From a virus, in the IMG/VR virus record IMGVR_UViG_3300035183_000848, positions 1 through 53,266 of that record: 53,266 bases of DNA. One strand, written 5' to 3'. How positions within the stretch are numbered: the stretch's first letter is position 1; each line of letters starts with the position of its first letter. The notes below the pieces were generated by a model that saw only the letters and a program-made list of their open reading frames with translations, was not told the DNA's origin and ran no database searches. The position numbers and the translations under genes are program-made. This document shows positions 27,132 through 36,335 of the stretch, in pieces.

Positions 27132-29345
27132 TTATTTTGGACCCATGCAAATAATATAATAGTTAGAGTCTACAAATCCAGTGCCAATTGTTGAAGTACC
27201 AGGTATGACGTCCGTTGAACTAATCGAGGTACTAAAGATAGTTTTATCCCCTAGTACAGGAGAGTAAACACACACAGGAGTTGCGCTGAAATATCCTGTA
27301 GCAAAGGTTATATCGCATCTACCTACTGCCGAACGACTGATAGACGCTATCCATGAGCCGCTTTGAGAGCTGACGGCACAAGTTCCGTTGTTTGTTATAA
27401 ATGCGCGCCCGATCTGCTCTTGTCCGCTTGAGTTTGTCGCAACCGAGCCAGTCAAGATTGGAGCTGGCAAGCTTTGGCTGATGTTGATGATTTTCCAGGT
27501 CGAATTCGCTGTTGAGCTTGCATAGTTCGTCACGACGTTGCTGTTGGTGTTTAAGCCACGAATTTTAACCGTCTGAGACGCCAAGCTCGTGACGTTTAGA
27601 ACACCAACCAAAGTAGCAGATGAATAAGTCGTGGCATTAGCAGTGAAGTTCCCGGAAGCATCAAGCACGTTGTTAGAGCCATCAGTCAGCGCCACCTGCG
27701 TGCTGTTTGTAGTTCCGCCGTTGCCAAACATGCCGGTTGCAATAATCAAATATCTCCCAGTGGTTTTTGGAGTGAACGTCAATCCAGCGCCGTTGGCGAC
27801 AGTTGGGGTTGTAAAATTTACGTTGGTCAACTCAGTGACTGCGCAGCTAGCAGGGGTACTGAAGTCTGCATAGCTTGTGCTGGTCAATGTTGGATTGGAA
27901 GCGCAACCTGAAATATACCCACTCCATGAAGTTGATAGAATATTGGGAGTTAGCGCCAAGCTTGTTTGAGAAGGGTAGTAATAAACCCTAATTACGCCAG
28001 GGTGTGAGTTGGTTCCCCGAAGTCTGGCAGTACCACCAGAATCGACCTTGCCCCGAATAGAGAACGTCACGTTGCTCTGAGCACTGGTATAAGAAATTGA
28101 TTGGTTGATCCCAGGAGAATAAATTACGCCTCCTGATGCGCTCTGAAGCTGAGACAATTCCCTGGCGGTATTGGTTCCATCCCAGAATTGATAGTAAGAG
28201 CCAAAACCTTGGGTCAAGGAGTCAATTGTACCTTGATACTCAAGCTTGTACTCCCCAGGGGGAAGGCTTGCGAATTTCACTGCTGGAATGTTGGTTGATG
28301 GAGCTTGTGCTGCTCCAAACGCAGTGTAGGTACAACCACTTTGTGTTGAGAAATCTGTCAAAGTGGTCGATGTCGTGGACCAAGCTGAAGAACAACCGTT
28401 GATTACAACTCCACCCACCAAGAAGGCTTGGCTTACATTTGTGAGGTTTGCCGCAGATCCTAGATAGCAATTGTCTAGGTAAGCGGTTTTGGCTGAGCCG
28501 CTAGTCAAAACCAATTTCACACTACCAGAGGAGGGAAATATAAAGTTTAGCGGAAAATAACCATATGTTGAAGCTCCAAGTCCCGTGATCGTCGTACTTG
28601 CAATGGTGTTGGTTCCATCGGTGACGCTTAAGGTAAAGTCAGTTGCCGCGGTTTGAATATAGCAAGACACTAGTCCATTTTGGCCATAGAGCCCAGAGGG
28701 AATGGCAATTAAATTGCTAGAAAGCGTTTGTGACCCTGCTGATGTAACGAAGGATGCGGACTTTGAGCCGAATCCTACGTTAGCTGCAGTTGTGGTTGTG
28801 GTGAAAGTTCCCCCGGAGTTTGTCCAGTTAGTGGTTCCGGACTCGAACCCTGGGTTGTAGCTGCTCAACATGTTGAAGCCGCCCCCGCTTCCGCTACCAC
28901 CCAATTGGCCAGTGGTGATGGCGTTTGAGAGCTGGTCATTGATGGAGTTTGCAGTGACATAAATTTTTGTATCATTGATGAGCTGGCTCTTTTGACCACC
29001 GAAGGTAATGGTGTCGCCTGTTGCGGTGCCAGTTGCGTTTGCGCTCATTTGGATTTGACCGGCCGAGCAAGTTCCTGGCAGTCCAGCTATCGTAGTCCCT
29101 GATGGAATGTTTGCTGAAGTTGTTGTGTCGTAGACATATAACCCTGTCGCAAGCCCCGTGGTCGATCCAGGCGAAGAGATACAAGCCGAACCACTCGTGA
29201 GGTTGCCTGTTGTGGTCAATACCGCCGCGGTGATGTCGGTGAGGCTTTTGACATCTTCATTTTGAATTGAGGCAAGTCCAGCCAAAAGAGGCGAGGCTGC
29301 TAGCATGATTGATAAGAAGGTAAAGAGCAAGGTTAGGTTTTTCAT
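27132..29345 (-). CDS. Large secreted fibre-like protein with signal peptide
   Basis: 737 residues from the ATG at 29345, preceded by AAGGGGAAAATA; the longer ORF to 29375 has no site. Signal peptide MKNLTLLFTFLSIMLAASPL with cleavage near LLAG. Domains in order: a short N-terminal fibre segment with a TSANIPSGTTIAGLPG module; a beta-sandwich GFESGTTNWTNSGG domain; two related beta domains beginning VVINGCSSAWSTTSTTLTDF and YISGCASNPTLTSTSYADF; and a C-terminal tip starting EQIGRAFITNNGTCAVSSQS and ending YYIICMGPK. The Cys pairs suit an oxidising periplasmic or extracellular location. Confidence 0.82.
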   Translation of the reverse strand: MKNLTLLFTFLSIMLAASPLLAGLASIQNEDVKSLTDITAAVLTTTGNLTSGSACISSPGSTTGLATGLYVYDTTTSANIPSGTTIAGLPGTCSAGQIQMSANATGTATGDTITFGGQKSQLINDTKIYVTANSINDQLSNAITTGQLGGSGSGGGFNMLSSYNPGFESGTTNWTNSGGTFTTTTTAANVGFGSKSASFVTSAGSQTLSSNLIAIPSGLYGQNGLVSCYIQTAATDFTLSVTDGTNTIASTTITGLGASTYGYFPLNFIFPSSGSVKLVLTSGSAKTAYLDNCYLGSAANLTNVSQAFLVGGVVINGCSSAWSTTSTTLTDFSTQSGCTYTAFGAAQAPSTNIPAVKFASLPPGEYKLEYQGTIDSLTQGFGSYYQFWDGTNTARELSQLQSASGGVIYSPGINQSISYTSAQSNVTFSIRGKVDSGGTARLRGTNSHPGVIRVYYYPSQTSLALTPNILSTSWSGYISGCASNPTLTSTSYADFSTPASCAVTELTNVNFTTPTVANGAGLTFTPKTTGRYLIIATGMFGNGGTTNSTQVALTDGSNNVLDASGNFTANATTYSSATLVGVLNVTSLASQTVKIRGLNTNSNVVTNYASSTANSTWKIINISQSLPAPILTGSVATNSSGQEQIGRAFITNNGTCAVSSQSGSWIASISRSAVGRCDITFATGYFSATPVCVYSPVLGDKTIFSTSISSTDVIPGTSTIGTGFVDSNYYIICMGPK

Positions 29346-29355
29346 TATTTTCCCC

Positions 29356-29799
29356 TTAATACTGACTATAAACACAATATAAATCCTGTCCAGTGGCTGG
29401 CGCAGTAGAAAACGTCAATGTACTGCTAGAAATAGTATAATCCAATCCAGCGCCCTGTTTTAACAATTTTCCATCCAAATAGCACGCCACACCAACTCCG
29501 GCGCCCGGTGAGGTCGCCAGCGTAAATGTTGTCAAAGACCCATTCGGGTAGGGCGTGACCTTAGACTGGATGGTCTGGGTGGCCACTGGGAGCTGATTGA
29601 AAGTATTGTTTGACCCACTAATCGTCTTGTTCTGCAGAGTCAACGTATTGGTGTCGCTCGCGAAGTTCGATCCAGTGGAGGGGACAGAAATCGTGCTTCC
29701 GCCAGTTGAGTTCTGGATGCTGTCGATTTGCTTGGTCGTGGTGGATGAACCCCAAGCAGAAAGCGAGAGCAAGGTGCAAAGTATCGCAAGATTTTTCAT
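29356..29799 (-). CDS. Secreted short fibre-like protein with signal peptide
   Basis: A 147-residue protein with signal MKNLAILCTLLSLSAWG. The next 50 residues (KQIDSIQNSTGGSTISVPST and TLTLQNKTISGSNNTFNQLP) are nearly the same as in the 30744-29809 product. The C-terminal 65 residues form the beta-module TTFTLATSPGAGVGVACYLD...YTISSSTLTFSTAPA, also found twice in the virion fibre at 30757-32850. It is a small chimera of two modules used elsewhere in this genome. AAGGGA precedes the ATG. Confidence 0.8.
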   Translation of the reverse strand: MKNLAILCTLLSLSAWGSSTTTKQIDSIQNSTGGSTISVPSTGSNFASDTNTLTLQNKTISGSNNTFNQLPVATQTIQSKVTPYPNGSLTTFTLATSPGAGVGVACYLDGKLLKQGAGLDYTISSSTLTFSTAPATGQDLYCVYSQY

Positions 29800-29808
29800 G
29801 TCAATCCC

Positions 29809-30744
29809 TTAGTTGGATCGGCTAACTTCATTCCAGAATCCATTGCCATCGCACAAAAGCGTCAATACAGCGTTTAGGCCAGAAGTCCATGGGCCGTTTA
29901 AATTTAGCTTTGATCCCGACAAGGAAGCCTCGTCTTGAAGCTTAACCAAATTGGTTGCTGACTCACCAACGATTCTGGTGATTTGACCTGCCGCTGTGCA
30001 AGCAGTGATGCTTGGAGTTGCCGTTACTGTTGTCGTTCCGCTTGAGCTAGCCTGGATAAAAGCAATGTTTGCATAGGAGATACCAGTCAAGGTAATGCCT
30101 CCGCCTGCCGTGATGGACAACGGAGAAGCTTGGCTGCCATTTAAAGCTGGAGCTCCAACCCCCAGGGCTGAGCTGGTCCAAGTGGATCCGTTGGAGGTCA
30201 AAACATTTCCGCTGGTCCCCGGAGCAACGAGGCTTACCGCCGAAGTTCCATTCCCCACAACAACCGAACCAGCCGTTAGAGAACTTGCCCCGGTACCACC
30301 ATTTGCCACTCCCAATTGGCCGCTTACTGCAGCGGATTGGTTTAGCTGCAAAGCACCAACCGTTGGAACGCCTGAAGCTCCGGCTTGGAAAACTTGGTAC
30401 TGGCTACCTGCAGAAGTTGCTCCGATAGCTGATGTGCCGTTGCCATAGAGCATTCCGTTTGTGGTTAGCGAAGATGATCCGGTGCCGCCGTTTGAAACTG
30501 AAAGTTGACCACTAGAAATTGCGCTCGCGGGAACGTTTGAGAAAGTGTTGCTTGCCCCTGAAATGGTCTTGTTTTGAAGGGTGATGGTGTTGGTGTCCGA
30601 AACAAAGGTTGATCCAGTCGAGGGAACCGAGATTGCGCTCCCACCGGTTGAGTTCTGGATGCTGTCTACTTGCTTCAAAGTGGTGCTTGACCCAAAAGCC
30701 AAACTTGAAGCCAATACCAAGACGATTGAAAAGATTGCTCTCAT
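29809..30744 (-). CDS. Secreted fibre-like protein sharing its tip with the virion fibre
   Basis: A 311-residue protein with signal MRAIFSIVLVLASSLAFG. Then the KQVDSIQNSTGGSAISVPST/LQNKTISGASNTFSNVP segment shared with the 29356-29799 product; then two LSVSNGGTGSSSLTTNGMLY-type fibre repeats. The C-terminal about 105 residues (NGSQASPLSITAGGGITLTG ... LNLNGPWTSG ... GNGFWNEVSRSN) align with the last 105 residues of the virion fibre (HGSKASPIVLTPSSG ... LDLNGPISLT ... GSVWSENNRRA). The ATG has the same 16-base upstream sequence as the gene at 29345. Confidence 0.85.
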   Translation of the reverse strand: MRAIFSIVLVLASSLAFGSSTTLKQVDSIQNSTGGSAISVPSTGSTFVSDTNTITLQNKTISGASNTFSNVPASAISSGQLSVSNGGTGSSSLTTNGMLYGNGTSAIGATSAGSQYQVFQAGASGVPTVGALQLNQSAAVSGQLGVANGGTGASSLTAGSVVVGNGTSAVSLVAPGTSGNVLTSNGSTWTSSALGVGAPALNGSQASPLSITAGGGITLTGISYANIAFIQASSSGTTTVTATPSITACTAAGQITRIVGESATNLVKLQDEASLSGSKLNLNGPWTSGLNAVLTLLCDGNGFWNEVSRSN

Positions 30745-30756
30745 TATTTTCCCCTT

Positions 30757-32850
30757 TTAAGCCCTTCTATTGTTTTCACTCCACACCGAGCCATCCCACA
30801 TCAACTCAATCGATTGGTTGTCAGTGAGGCTAATTGGCCCGTTGAGATCCAGCCCGTTGCCATCTGCAAGGGTGTAGTAATTTGTTGGGTCTGCGCCCTT
30901 CAAGGTTAACCTTTGTCCAATGGTTGTGCCAGCTGCAATTTGTGGAGTTGCAGTGATTGGAGTAACTCCACCAGAAGTTGGAGCTATCCACCAAACCTGG
31001 TCGTTTGAGTTTGCAGGAGTCAACCCAGAGCTTGGAGTCAAGACAATTGGAGACGCCTTGCTGCCATGGGCATCGATCATCCCACCACCGCCGCCTCCAG
31101 AAGATGAAAGTATGACATGGTCCCCCATGTCAGTTAGGGTCATATTTGTGCCAGGCACAAGCCCCTTGAGCTGGGCAATTCCGCTCATCACGCCTGCAAA
31201 AAGTCCAATTCCGCCATCAAGGTTCACCATGCCGGCGATGCCGCCAGAGCCCCCGCCACTGCCTCCGCCAACGGGGCTAAAGTAATCACAATAGATGGAT
31301 GATCCTACAGGGAGCGCACTTGACAAGACGATGTAGCTCACTGTGCCTTGGGTTAAAGAAAACTGACTTGGCAAAATCTTTAATCCATCAATATAAACCG
31401 AAACTCCCGACTTGCTGAACGGTGACCCACCAAGTCTGAACGTCAGGTTGTCTCCAGTGTTGACTGGGGTCTCTTGGTTCATGGCGAGGTAGCCCTGGTT
31501 TGCAAGCACGTACTCAAACAGAATTTGAGAAGCCAACGCAGGGGCAGAGTTAAAGGTAATTGTTTGACCAGAGAGTGACCACTCGGAGTCTGGAATTATT
31601 CTGCCATTGATTGAAACTCGAATTGACTGGGCTGAAAGCGGCAAATTTAACAAGTCAAAAGCAGTCGTTGTGCCATTGCCTGTGCTTGGAGGGTCCGTGG
31701 CCAGTATTGGAAATGAGGTTGGCCCAGAGTTTGATGGTGTTCCAGAGACGAGAAAGTGTGTGGTGGTTACCGCAACTCCAACTGGAACTATTTTTTCCCC
31801 AGCTCCAGTAGGCGCCGGAGTGACGATACCGCCAGGTGTCGAAGGGTCGGCATAATACTCGGCGCCCGCAACTAAAGATGTTAGTGAATAAAATCCATTA
31901 TACAAGACCTCAGCTACTCCTCCACTTGAGACGTCAGAGATAACCATCCCTGCAAACGTCCCACGGACTGCCTGGTTTGCTGGGGAGCAATCAAGTGGAT
32001 AAACCCTACCTGCGGTGCGGCCTGAGTCGGTGGGGTTGCCAGGAGAAATATAGACAACTTGTCCAGCGGTTAAGTTTTGTCCAGCCACCACCTCGTAAAC
32101 CGTGAAATAACCCGATCCCAACAGGGGCTTGTACTCGCCGTCTCTTAAGATTATCTGTGACGTGTTGACGCCAAGGTAAACAACTGGTCCAGACCTGCGA
32201 GCGAAAATTATTTGGTTCACGCCAGGCACGAATGAAGCGCTTGATGCAGTTTGGACAGTGATTGGCCCTGCTGCGGAGAACACAAAAGTTGCACCGTTTT
32301 GCGTCGACGTTGCATTGTTGCTGATCGTGACGCTGTTGGAGCCCACCGCCGTTACCGTTGTGTTTGCTGGAATTCCAGGGCCTGTGACGTTCATGCCGAC
32401 TGTAATGCCATTGATAAAGGTCAATGCACTGATGCTGTTCGAGGAGTTTACGGTATTGCCTTGAGCCACAAGCGGGCTGTTTAAGTTGACATACGCCAAT
32501 TCACCATCGCTCAAAGTCACTGAACCCGCGTTGACCTGGTTTGAAGAATCGGGTACAGAGGGGATGACGATATTGAAAGCTGAGCTCCAAGATAGGTCAC
32601 CACTTGTGGCCGAGAACGCCCATGTTCCGCCATTTAGCAAGCGCATGGCTTGGTCTGGCATGCCTCCAGTGATCAATGGATCCAAGTATTGAATCCACTG
32701 GTCCGCAAGCCAAAAAAGCCAGTTCATATACTCCGGAGGGGGGGCTTGGCCTGATTGCCATCCTGCCAAAGCATAATTGGCTGGTGGTTGCTGTACTTTA
32801 GACGGATTGCCGTCTGTCCAATTGAGATAAGCCTGCGGGCGATTTACCAT
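30757..32850 (-). CDS. Virion tail fibre protein
   Basis: A 697-residue protein with no signal peptide. The N-terminus WTDGNPSKVQQPPANYALAG, QAPPPEYMNWLFWLADQWIQ is the usual baseplate-attachment segment of fibres encoded after DUF2612 proteins. Middle modules: a GMNVTGPGIPANTTVTAVGS repeat type near residue 150, then two copies of the module TFRL...VYIDGLKILPSQFSL and its relative IRVSINGRIIPDSEWSL. A Gly/Ser linker follows, then the C-terminal tip shared with the secreted 311-residue protein. It probably contacts the host receptor. Confidence 0.85.
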   Translation of the reverse strand: MVNRPQAYLNWTDGNPSKVQQPPANYALAGWQSGQAPPPEYMNWLFWLADQWIQYLDPLITGGMPDQAMRLLNGGTWAFSATSGDLSWSSAFNIVIPSVPDSSNQVNAGSVTLSDGELAYVNLNSPLVAQGNTVNSSNSISALTFINGITVGMNVTGPGIPANTTVTAVGSNSVTISNNATSTQNGATFVFSAAGPITVQTASSASFVPGVNQIIFARRSGPVVYLGVNTSQIILRDGEYKPLLGSGYFTVYEVVAGQNLTAGQVVYISPGNPTDSGRTAGRVYPLDCSPANQAVRGTFAGMVISDVSSGGVAEVLYNGFYSLTSLVAGAEYYADPSTPGGIVTPAPTGAGEKIVPVGVAVTTTHFLVSGTPSNSGPTSFPILATDPPSTGNGTTTAFDLLNLPLSAQSIRVSINGRIIPDSEWSLSGQTITFNSAPALASQILFEYVLANQGYLAMNQETPVNTGDNLTFRLGGSPFSKSGVSVYIDGLKILPSQFSLTQGTVSYIVLSSALPVGSSIYCDYFSPVGGGSGGGSGGIAGMVNLDGGIGLFAGVMSGIAQLKGLVPGTNMTLTDMGDHVILSSSGGGGGGMIDAHGSKASPIVLTPSSGLTPANSNDQVWWIAPTSGGVTPITATPQIAAGTTIGQRLTLKGADPTNYYTLADGNGLDLNGPISLTDNQSIELMWDGSVWSENNRRA

Positions 32851-32873
32851 GTTGTAATATTCTCCCTAAACTC

Positions 32874-33461
32874 TTACATAATCAAATCAACAAATAGCCC
32901 TGAACCAAAACCATTTACAGTCCCAACGATCCCAGGACCATCAAATCTAAATGCATTGGTAAAGGTTGAGCCTGCCACTACCAAGTTTATCCCAGCCCCC
33001 ATTGATTGCTGGATCAGCTGAGCAGCCAGAGACCAAAGCTGTTTTGGTATTGGGATGCCTAGGGCTTCGATGGCAATACCAGCGGGATAAGTGGGTTGCA
33101 TTAGCATTATGGGGGCTTGGAAAAGGTAGGCTGCAACCGTCAAAACCGCGGCCGTGGTATCGTCTGAAAAATTTTCGGCAATCTTGCCGAAGATAAACAA
33201 GGCGTACTCGTCATCGGGAAGTCCGTTTCTTGTGATCCCCACGAGTTCCCCTATTCCATCAAGTTGGGCCCCAAAGGCTGGGACAGTGGTACCGTTCCAG
33301 ATCTGGCAAAGTCCCTCTAGGGGGTAGAGCGCGTTTTCAATGTTTTGAGCTTGCTGGAGGAATGCAGTTAGCGCCCCAGTGATTAAGGCTCGGCCCTTGT
33401 ATTGCTGCAAAAGCTTTGACAGTCCATCTTGGACATAATTTGTTATTTGTGGAGCGAGCAT
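32874..33461 (-). CDS. Baseplate protein, DUF2612 (gpI-like)
   Basis: A 195-residue protein with IWNGTTVPAFGAQLDGIGEL and LPDDEYALFIFGKIAENFSD, the signature of DUF2612 proteins that link the J-type wedge to tail fibres in contractile phages. It lies between the J-like protein and the fibre gene, the standard order. The C-terminal half is a hydrophobic beta domain ending in FGSGLFVDLIM. Confidence 0.85.
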   Translation of the reverse strand: MLAPQITNYVQDGLSKLLQQYKGRALITGALTAFLQQAQNIENALYPLEGLCQIWNGTTVPAFGAQLDGIGELVGITRNGLPDDEYALFIFGKIAENFSDDTTAAVLTVAAYLFQAPIMLMQPTYPAGIAIEALGIPIPKQLWSLAAQLIQQSMGAGINLVVAGSTFTNAFRFDGPGIVGTVNGFGSGLFVDLIM

Positions 33462-33470
33462 TTTTTCTCC

Positions 33471-35633
33471 CTAAACATAGCTTACAGCAACGTTAAACGC
33501 TTCAAATATAGGTTCCTCTTCGGGCTGCATTTGTAAGTTAACATTTGTTGTAGGATTCGGCATCCTATCAAAATAAAGAGTATAGGAAACAATCCCTGGA
33601 ATCGAATTGAAAGCTCCGATTAGTCCGTTTGAACCAAACCCTATGATCAGGCCACCAATTCCAACCTCGTTCCCAATCGATACGATGTCTTTTTGGATGT
33701 CTCCAATCGAGAGGGGGTTGAACTTCGCCTTTGGGTTGAGCCCAGAGTTGGAGTCGCCTGGAATATTGTAGAGGTCGGTGACCATGGAAATTGAAACATA
33801 GATGGGAACTTGAGTTGGCCTTGAAAATCCAATGTTGTAAATATTCCCGTATTGGTCAACCGATTGAATGACGGTGCTGCCATAGGGCTGGATTCCAGCG
33901 GGTCCAGAAGCCAAGATGGTGTCCGCAACTGTTTGGTCATCCCCACCTGCAACCACGATCTCAAAAGATTTTCCAGGTCTGCCAAAGGCAACGGATATAG
34001 TGCTGCCAGTGGTGTTGTTTGAAACCGCAATTAAACCCTGGGGCTGCCCACCAAAAGAACCGTTGAAATCTACCGTAAACCCAGCAGTGACAGATCCTGA
34101 AACCACGACGTTGCTATAGCTGCCGCCCAACGCTCGGATTGCGGTCTGCATTTGTCCGTTTGTCACGTTGTAGGGCAAGGAAGAAGTCATATTCCCATTT
34201 ACCACAAGCTTGAAGCTCCCGCTTCCAGGAGGCACGTTGAAAGTGACGACTTGAAGTGCGGCTTCATTGACGTTTTGAAAACCCACTACCGCGGTGACTC
34301 CGCTTATGACTGAAACCTTGGAAATAATTGCCGCTAGTGGTCCGTTGGCATTCGCATCCAAGTTGGCCTGGCGTCTTTCCAGGGCCTCAGTGTCGTTTTC
34401 GACGTTGGTGCCAGTGACGCAGTCTAGTTGGTTGGTGACTCCTGTCCACCCACTAATTGGAGTGACAATAGAGGTTAGTGTGCCTGCACCAACGAAATTT
34501 GGACCCGTTTGGGCGCAAGTCGCAGAACCCACTCCTTGGGCTGGTGCACCTTGGGCTGAGTTGATGACGGCAACGTTGGTGACGCTCGTGCCGTTCATCA
34601 AGGTATTTGTTGGAACTGTGATCAATGCTTGGGGTTGTGATCCAGATGATGGTTGGCTTGTGTAGGGAGTTCCTACACCAAAGTTAAAGTTATATCCAGC
34701 CGCTGCGCTAGTTACGGTCAAGTCAGTGTAGGGGTATTTGGAAATTGAAGAGTCATAGAGATTGTTGATGTCGGCTTGGATTGAATCAACACTAGTAATT
34801 GTGACTCCTAAAGTGTTGCCCCCGATGGTCACCAACGGGTTGGTGACACTTCCCCAGGTGATTTGGAACCCTGAAGCAAAAGAGCCTGACACGGTGGCAC
34901 CAGAGTACCCACTCAAGGCTTGAATTGCAGATTGAACTTGGGCTGCATTGGCATTGTAGGGAATGTTTGCAGTTGTGAGTGTGCTTCCCGCCGCCGACAA
35001 GGATAGCGTAAAATTTCCAGCCACTGGGACGGAACTAAATGATAGCTGGCTTATTGCAGGTAGGGCATTCCAAGGGATAAGTCCCGTTGTCATTTGAAAT
35101 CCGCTTTGACCCACTATCGAAAGTGAATAGTTTCCAGAGTCTGGCGTATTGCTTTGGATAAAAGTTTGAATCGCATTCACCGCAGCCTGGATGGTGATGT
35201 CCGCGTCTATGGTGAATTGAACCGGCGGTGAAGATTGGTCTTGGATGATTGAATTTTGGGGGACGATAGTACCTGGAGTTCCCAAAGCGACAAGTCCATA
35301 AAGCGTGATGCCATTTGCCTGGGTTACTGGGTTGAGGTTGGTCCTAGTGGCAGAGGCCTGCTTTCTCTTTAGGTTGTTTAGCGCCAAAATATTGTCAACC
35401 GAAGTTCCCTCGGCACCCGATGGGTATCTCGAAGAATAAAGTGTCTGTCCCAACTGCCACAACAGCGCAAAGTCACCAGACAAAATCCCGATGATTTGCC
35501 CAAAGTTTGAGGATGGAGCAAGGTTGATGTTGTTTCCAAAGACTGTCCTGAATTGGCTCTCGAGCTGAGATATAATGTCTTGCTGCGATGGGGCAACAAA
35601 ACCAGTAGAAGTTATTCCGTATTGAGTGCTCAT
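33471..35633 (-). CDS. Baseplate J-like wedge protein with inserted beta modules
   Basis: A 720-residue protein, longer than the roughly 350-480 residues usual for J proteins. N-terminus QDIISQLESQFRTVFGNNIN, VDNILALNNLKRKQASATRT and C-terminal IVVAGGDDQTVADTILASGP, YGNIYNIGFSRPTQVPIYVS are typical of the J family. Two repeats are inserted at about 204-280 and 463-545, each with FxLxxxG...(I/L)PYNxxxxQxQxAIxAL followed by VSGS; a partial third may lie at 165-197. The ATG overlaps the gp25-like stop. Confidence 0.88.
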   Translation of the reverse strand: MSTQYGITSTGFVAPSQQDIISQLESQFRTVFGNNINLAPSSNFGQIIGILSGDFALLWQLGQTLYSSRYPSGAEGTSVDNILALNNLKRKQASATRTNLNPVTQANGITLYGLVALGTPGTIVPQNSIIQDQSSPPVQFTIDADITIQAAVNAIQTFIQSNTPDSGNYSLSIVGQSGFQMTTGLIPWNALPAISQLSFSSVPVAGNFTLSLSAAGSTLTTANIPYNANAAQVQSAIQALSGYSGATVSGSFASGFQITWGSVTNPLVTIGGNTLGVTITSVDSIQADINNLYDSSISKYPYTDLTVTSAAAGYNFNFGVGTPYTSQPSSGSQPQALITVPTNTLMNGTSVTNVAVINSAQGAPAQGVGSATCAQTGPNFVGAGTLTSIVTPISGWTGVTNQLDCVTGTNVENDTEALERRQANLDANANGPLAAIISKVSVISGVTAVVGFQNVNEAALQVVTFNVPPGSGSFKLVVNGNMTSSLPYNVTNGQMQTAIRALGGSYSNVVVSGSVTAGFTVDFNGSFGGQPQGLIAVSNNTTGSTISVAFGRPGKSFEIVVAGGDDQTVADTILASGPAGIQPYGSTVIQSVDQYGNIYNIGFSRPTQVPIYVSISMVTDLYNIPGDSNSGLNPKAKFNPLSIGDIQKDIVSIGNEVGIGGLIIGFGSNGLIGAFNSIPGIVSYTLYFDRMPNPTTNVNLQMQPEEEPIFEAFNVAVSYV

Positions 35634-36034
35634 GATCCGTTCCCCGCTACTAACGTTCCAGAGTAGTCAACCACCCCAGAAGTGGTCTGCGCCGTAAAGT
35701 TCACTGTCAAAGTTCTGGCAGCTAGGTTTAAAGTTGAGTTATAAGATGTCAGTTGCAAAACCCCTGGTCTATCTAAAATCGTTGCCCTGATCAGACCGTC
35801 GATGGTTTCTTGGTCTGGGTTCTTGACAAGGATTTGTTGGAACCAAGGCACTCCGATGGTGTTGTCAAGGTACCATTCATTCAAGAAGGTCCTCAATGCC
35901 TGCAGGATGTCTTGGAGGACAGGGTTTGCCCCTCCCTGCTGGGCGTCTGAAGTGAGCGCCAAGTCACCATTGATGATTAAAAAGTCATTGTAAGTTTGGG
36001 AAGCTGGATTGAGGTCAAGGCTAATGTCCACCAT
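35630..36034 (-). CDS. Baseplate wedge gp25-like protein
   Basis: A 134-residue protein of the GPW/gp25 family. The features are DFLIINGDLALTSDAQQGGA, then the helix LQDILQALRTFLNEWYLDNT with the E-W-x-x-D motif of gp25, and IGVPWFQQILVKN. These are wedge components that trigger sheath contraction. It is placed just before the J-like gene with an ATGA-type overlap. Confidence 0.88.
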   Translation of the reverse strand: MVDISLDLNPASQTYNDFLIINGDLALTSDAQQGGANPVLQDILQALRTFLNEWYLDNTIGVPWFQQILVKNPDQETIDGLIRATILDRPGVLQLTSYNSTLNLAARTLTVNFTAQTTSGVVDYSGTLVAGNGS

Positions 36035-36334
36035 TTAAACAATGCTCCCCATGCCAACGCACGGTGTGTCGGCGGTTACGGTTCCGGTGTTTGTGCCACC
36101 TTGGGCGTCGTTCGTTTGAACCGGCTGGCCAGAAGGAGCTGAAAGGTTCTCCCCAGAGTGGGCCACTGGGACAACGTCGGCGTTGGACTTTATGTCATTG
36201 TAAATGTAAGTCATAATTTGAATCCAAATAGCCTCGACGTTCGCCTTGCTCACCGGAGATCCCGCTTGTGAGAGTGTGTTTTGGTAAAGGTAATCAGCTA
36301 TGGTTTTCCCTATTGGATTTGGGTCAAGTGCCAA
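36035..36334 (-). CDS. Small baseplate-associated protein
   Basis: A 99-residue protein. The N-terminal half (GKTIADYLYQNTLSQAGSPV, ANVEAIWIQIMTYIYNDIKS) is helical and the rest is a Gly/Thr-rich tail ending VTADTPCVGMGSIV. Its place between the spike and the gp25-like gene matches small spike-associated or chaperone proteins of Gp138/DUF3383-type phages. I do not recognise a motif. Confidence 0.65.
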   Translation of the reverse strand: MALDPNPIGKTIADYLYQNTLSQAGSPVSKANVEAIWIQIMTYIYNDIKSNADVVPVAHSGENLSAPSGQPVQTNDAQGGTNTGTVTADTPCVGMGSIV

Positions 36335-36335
36335 A

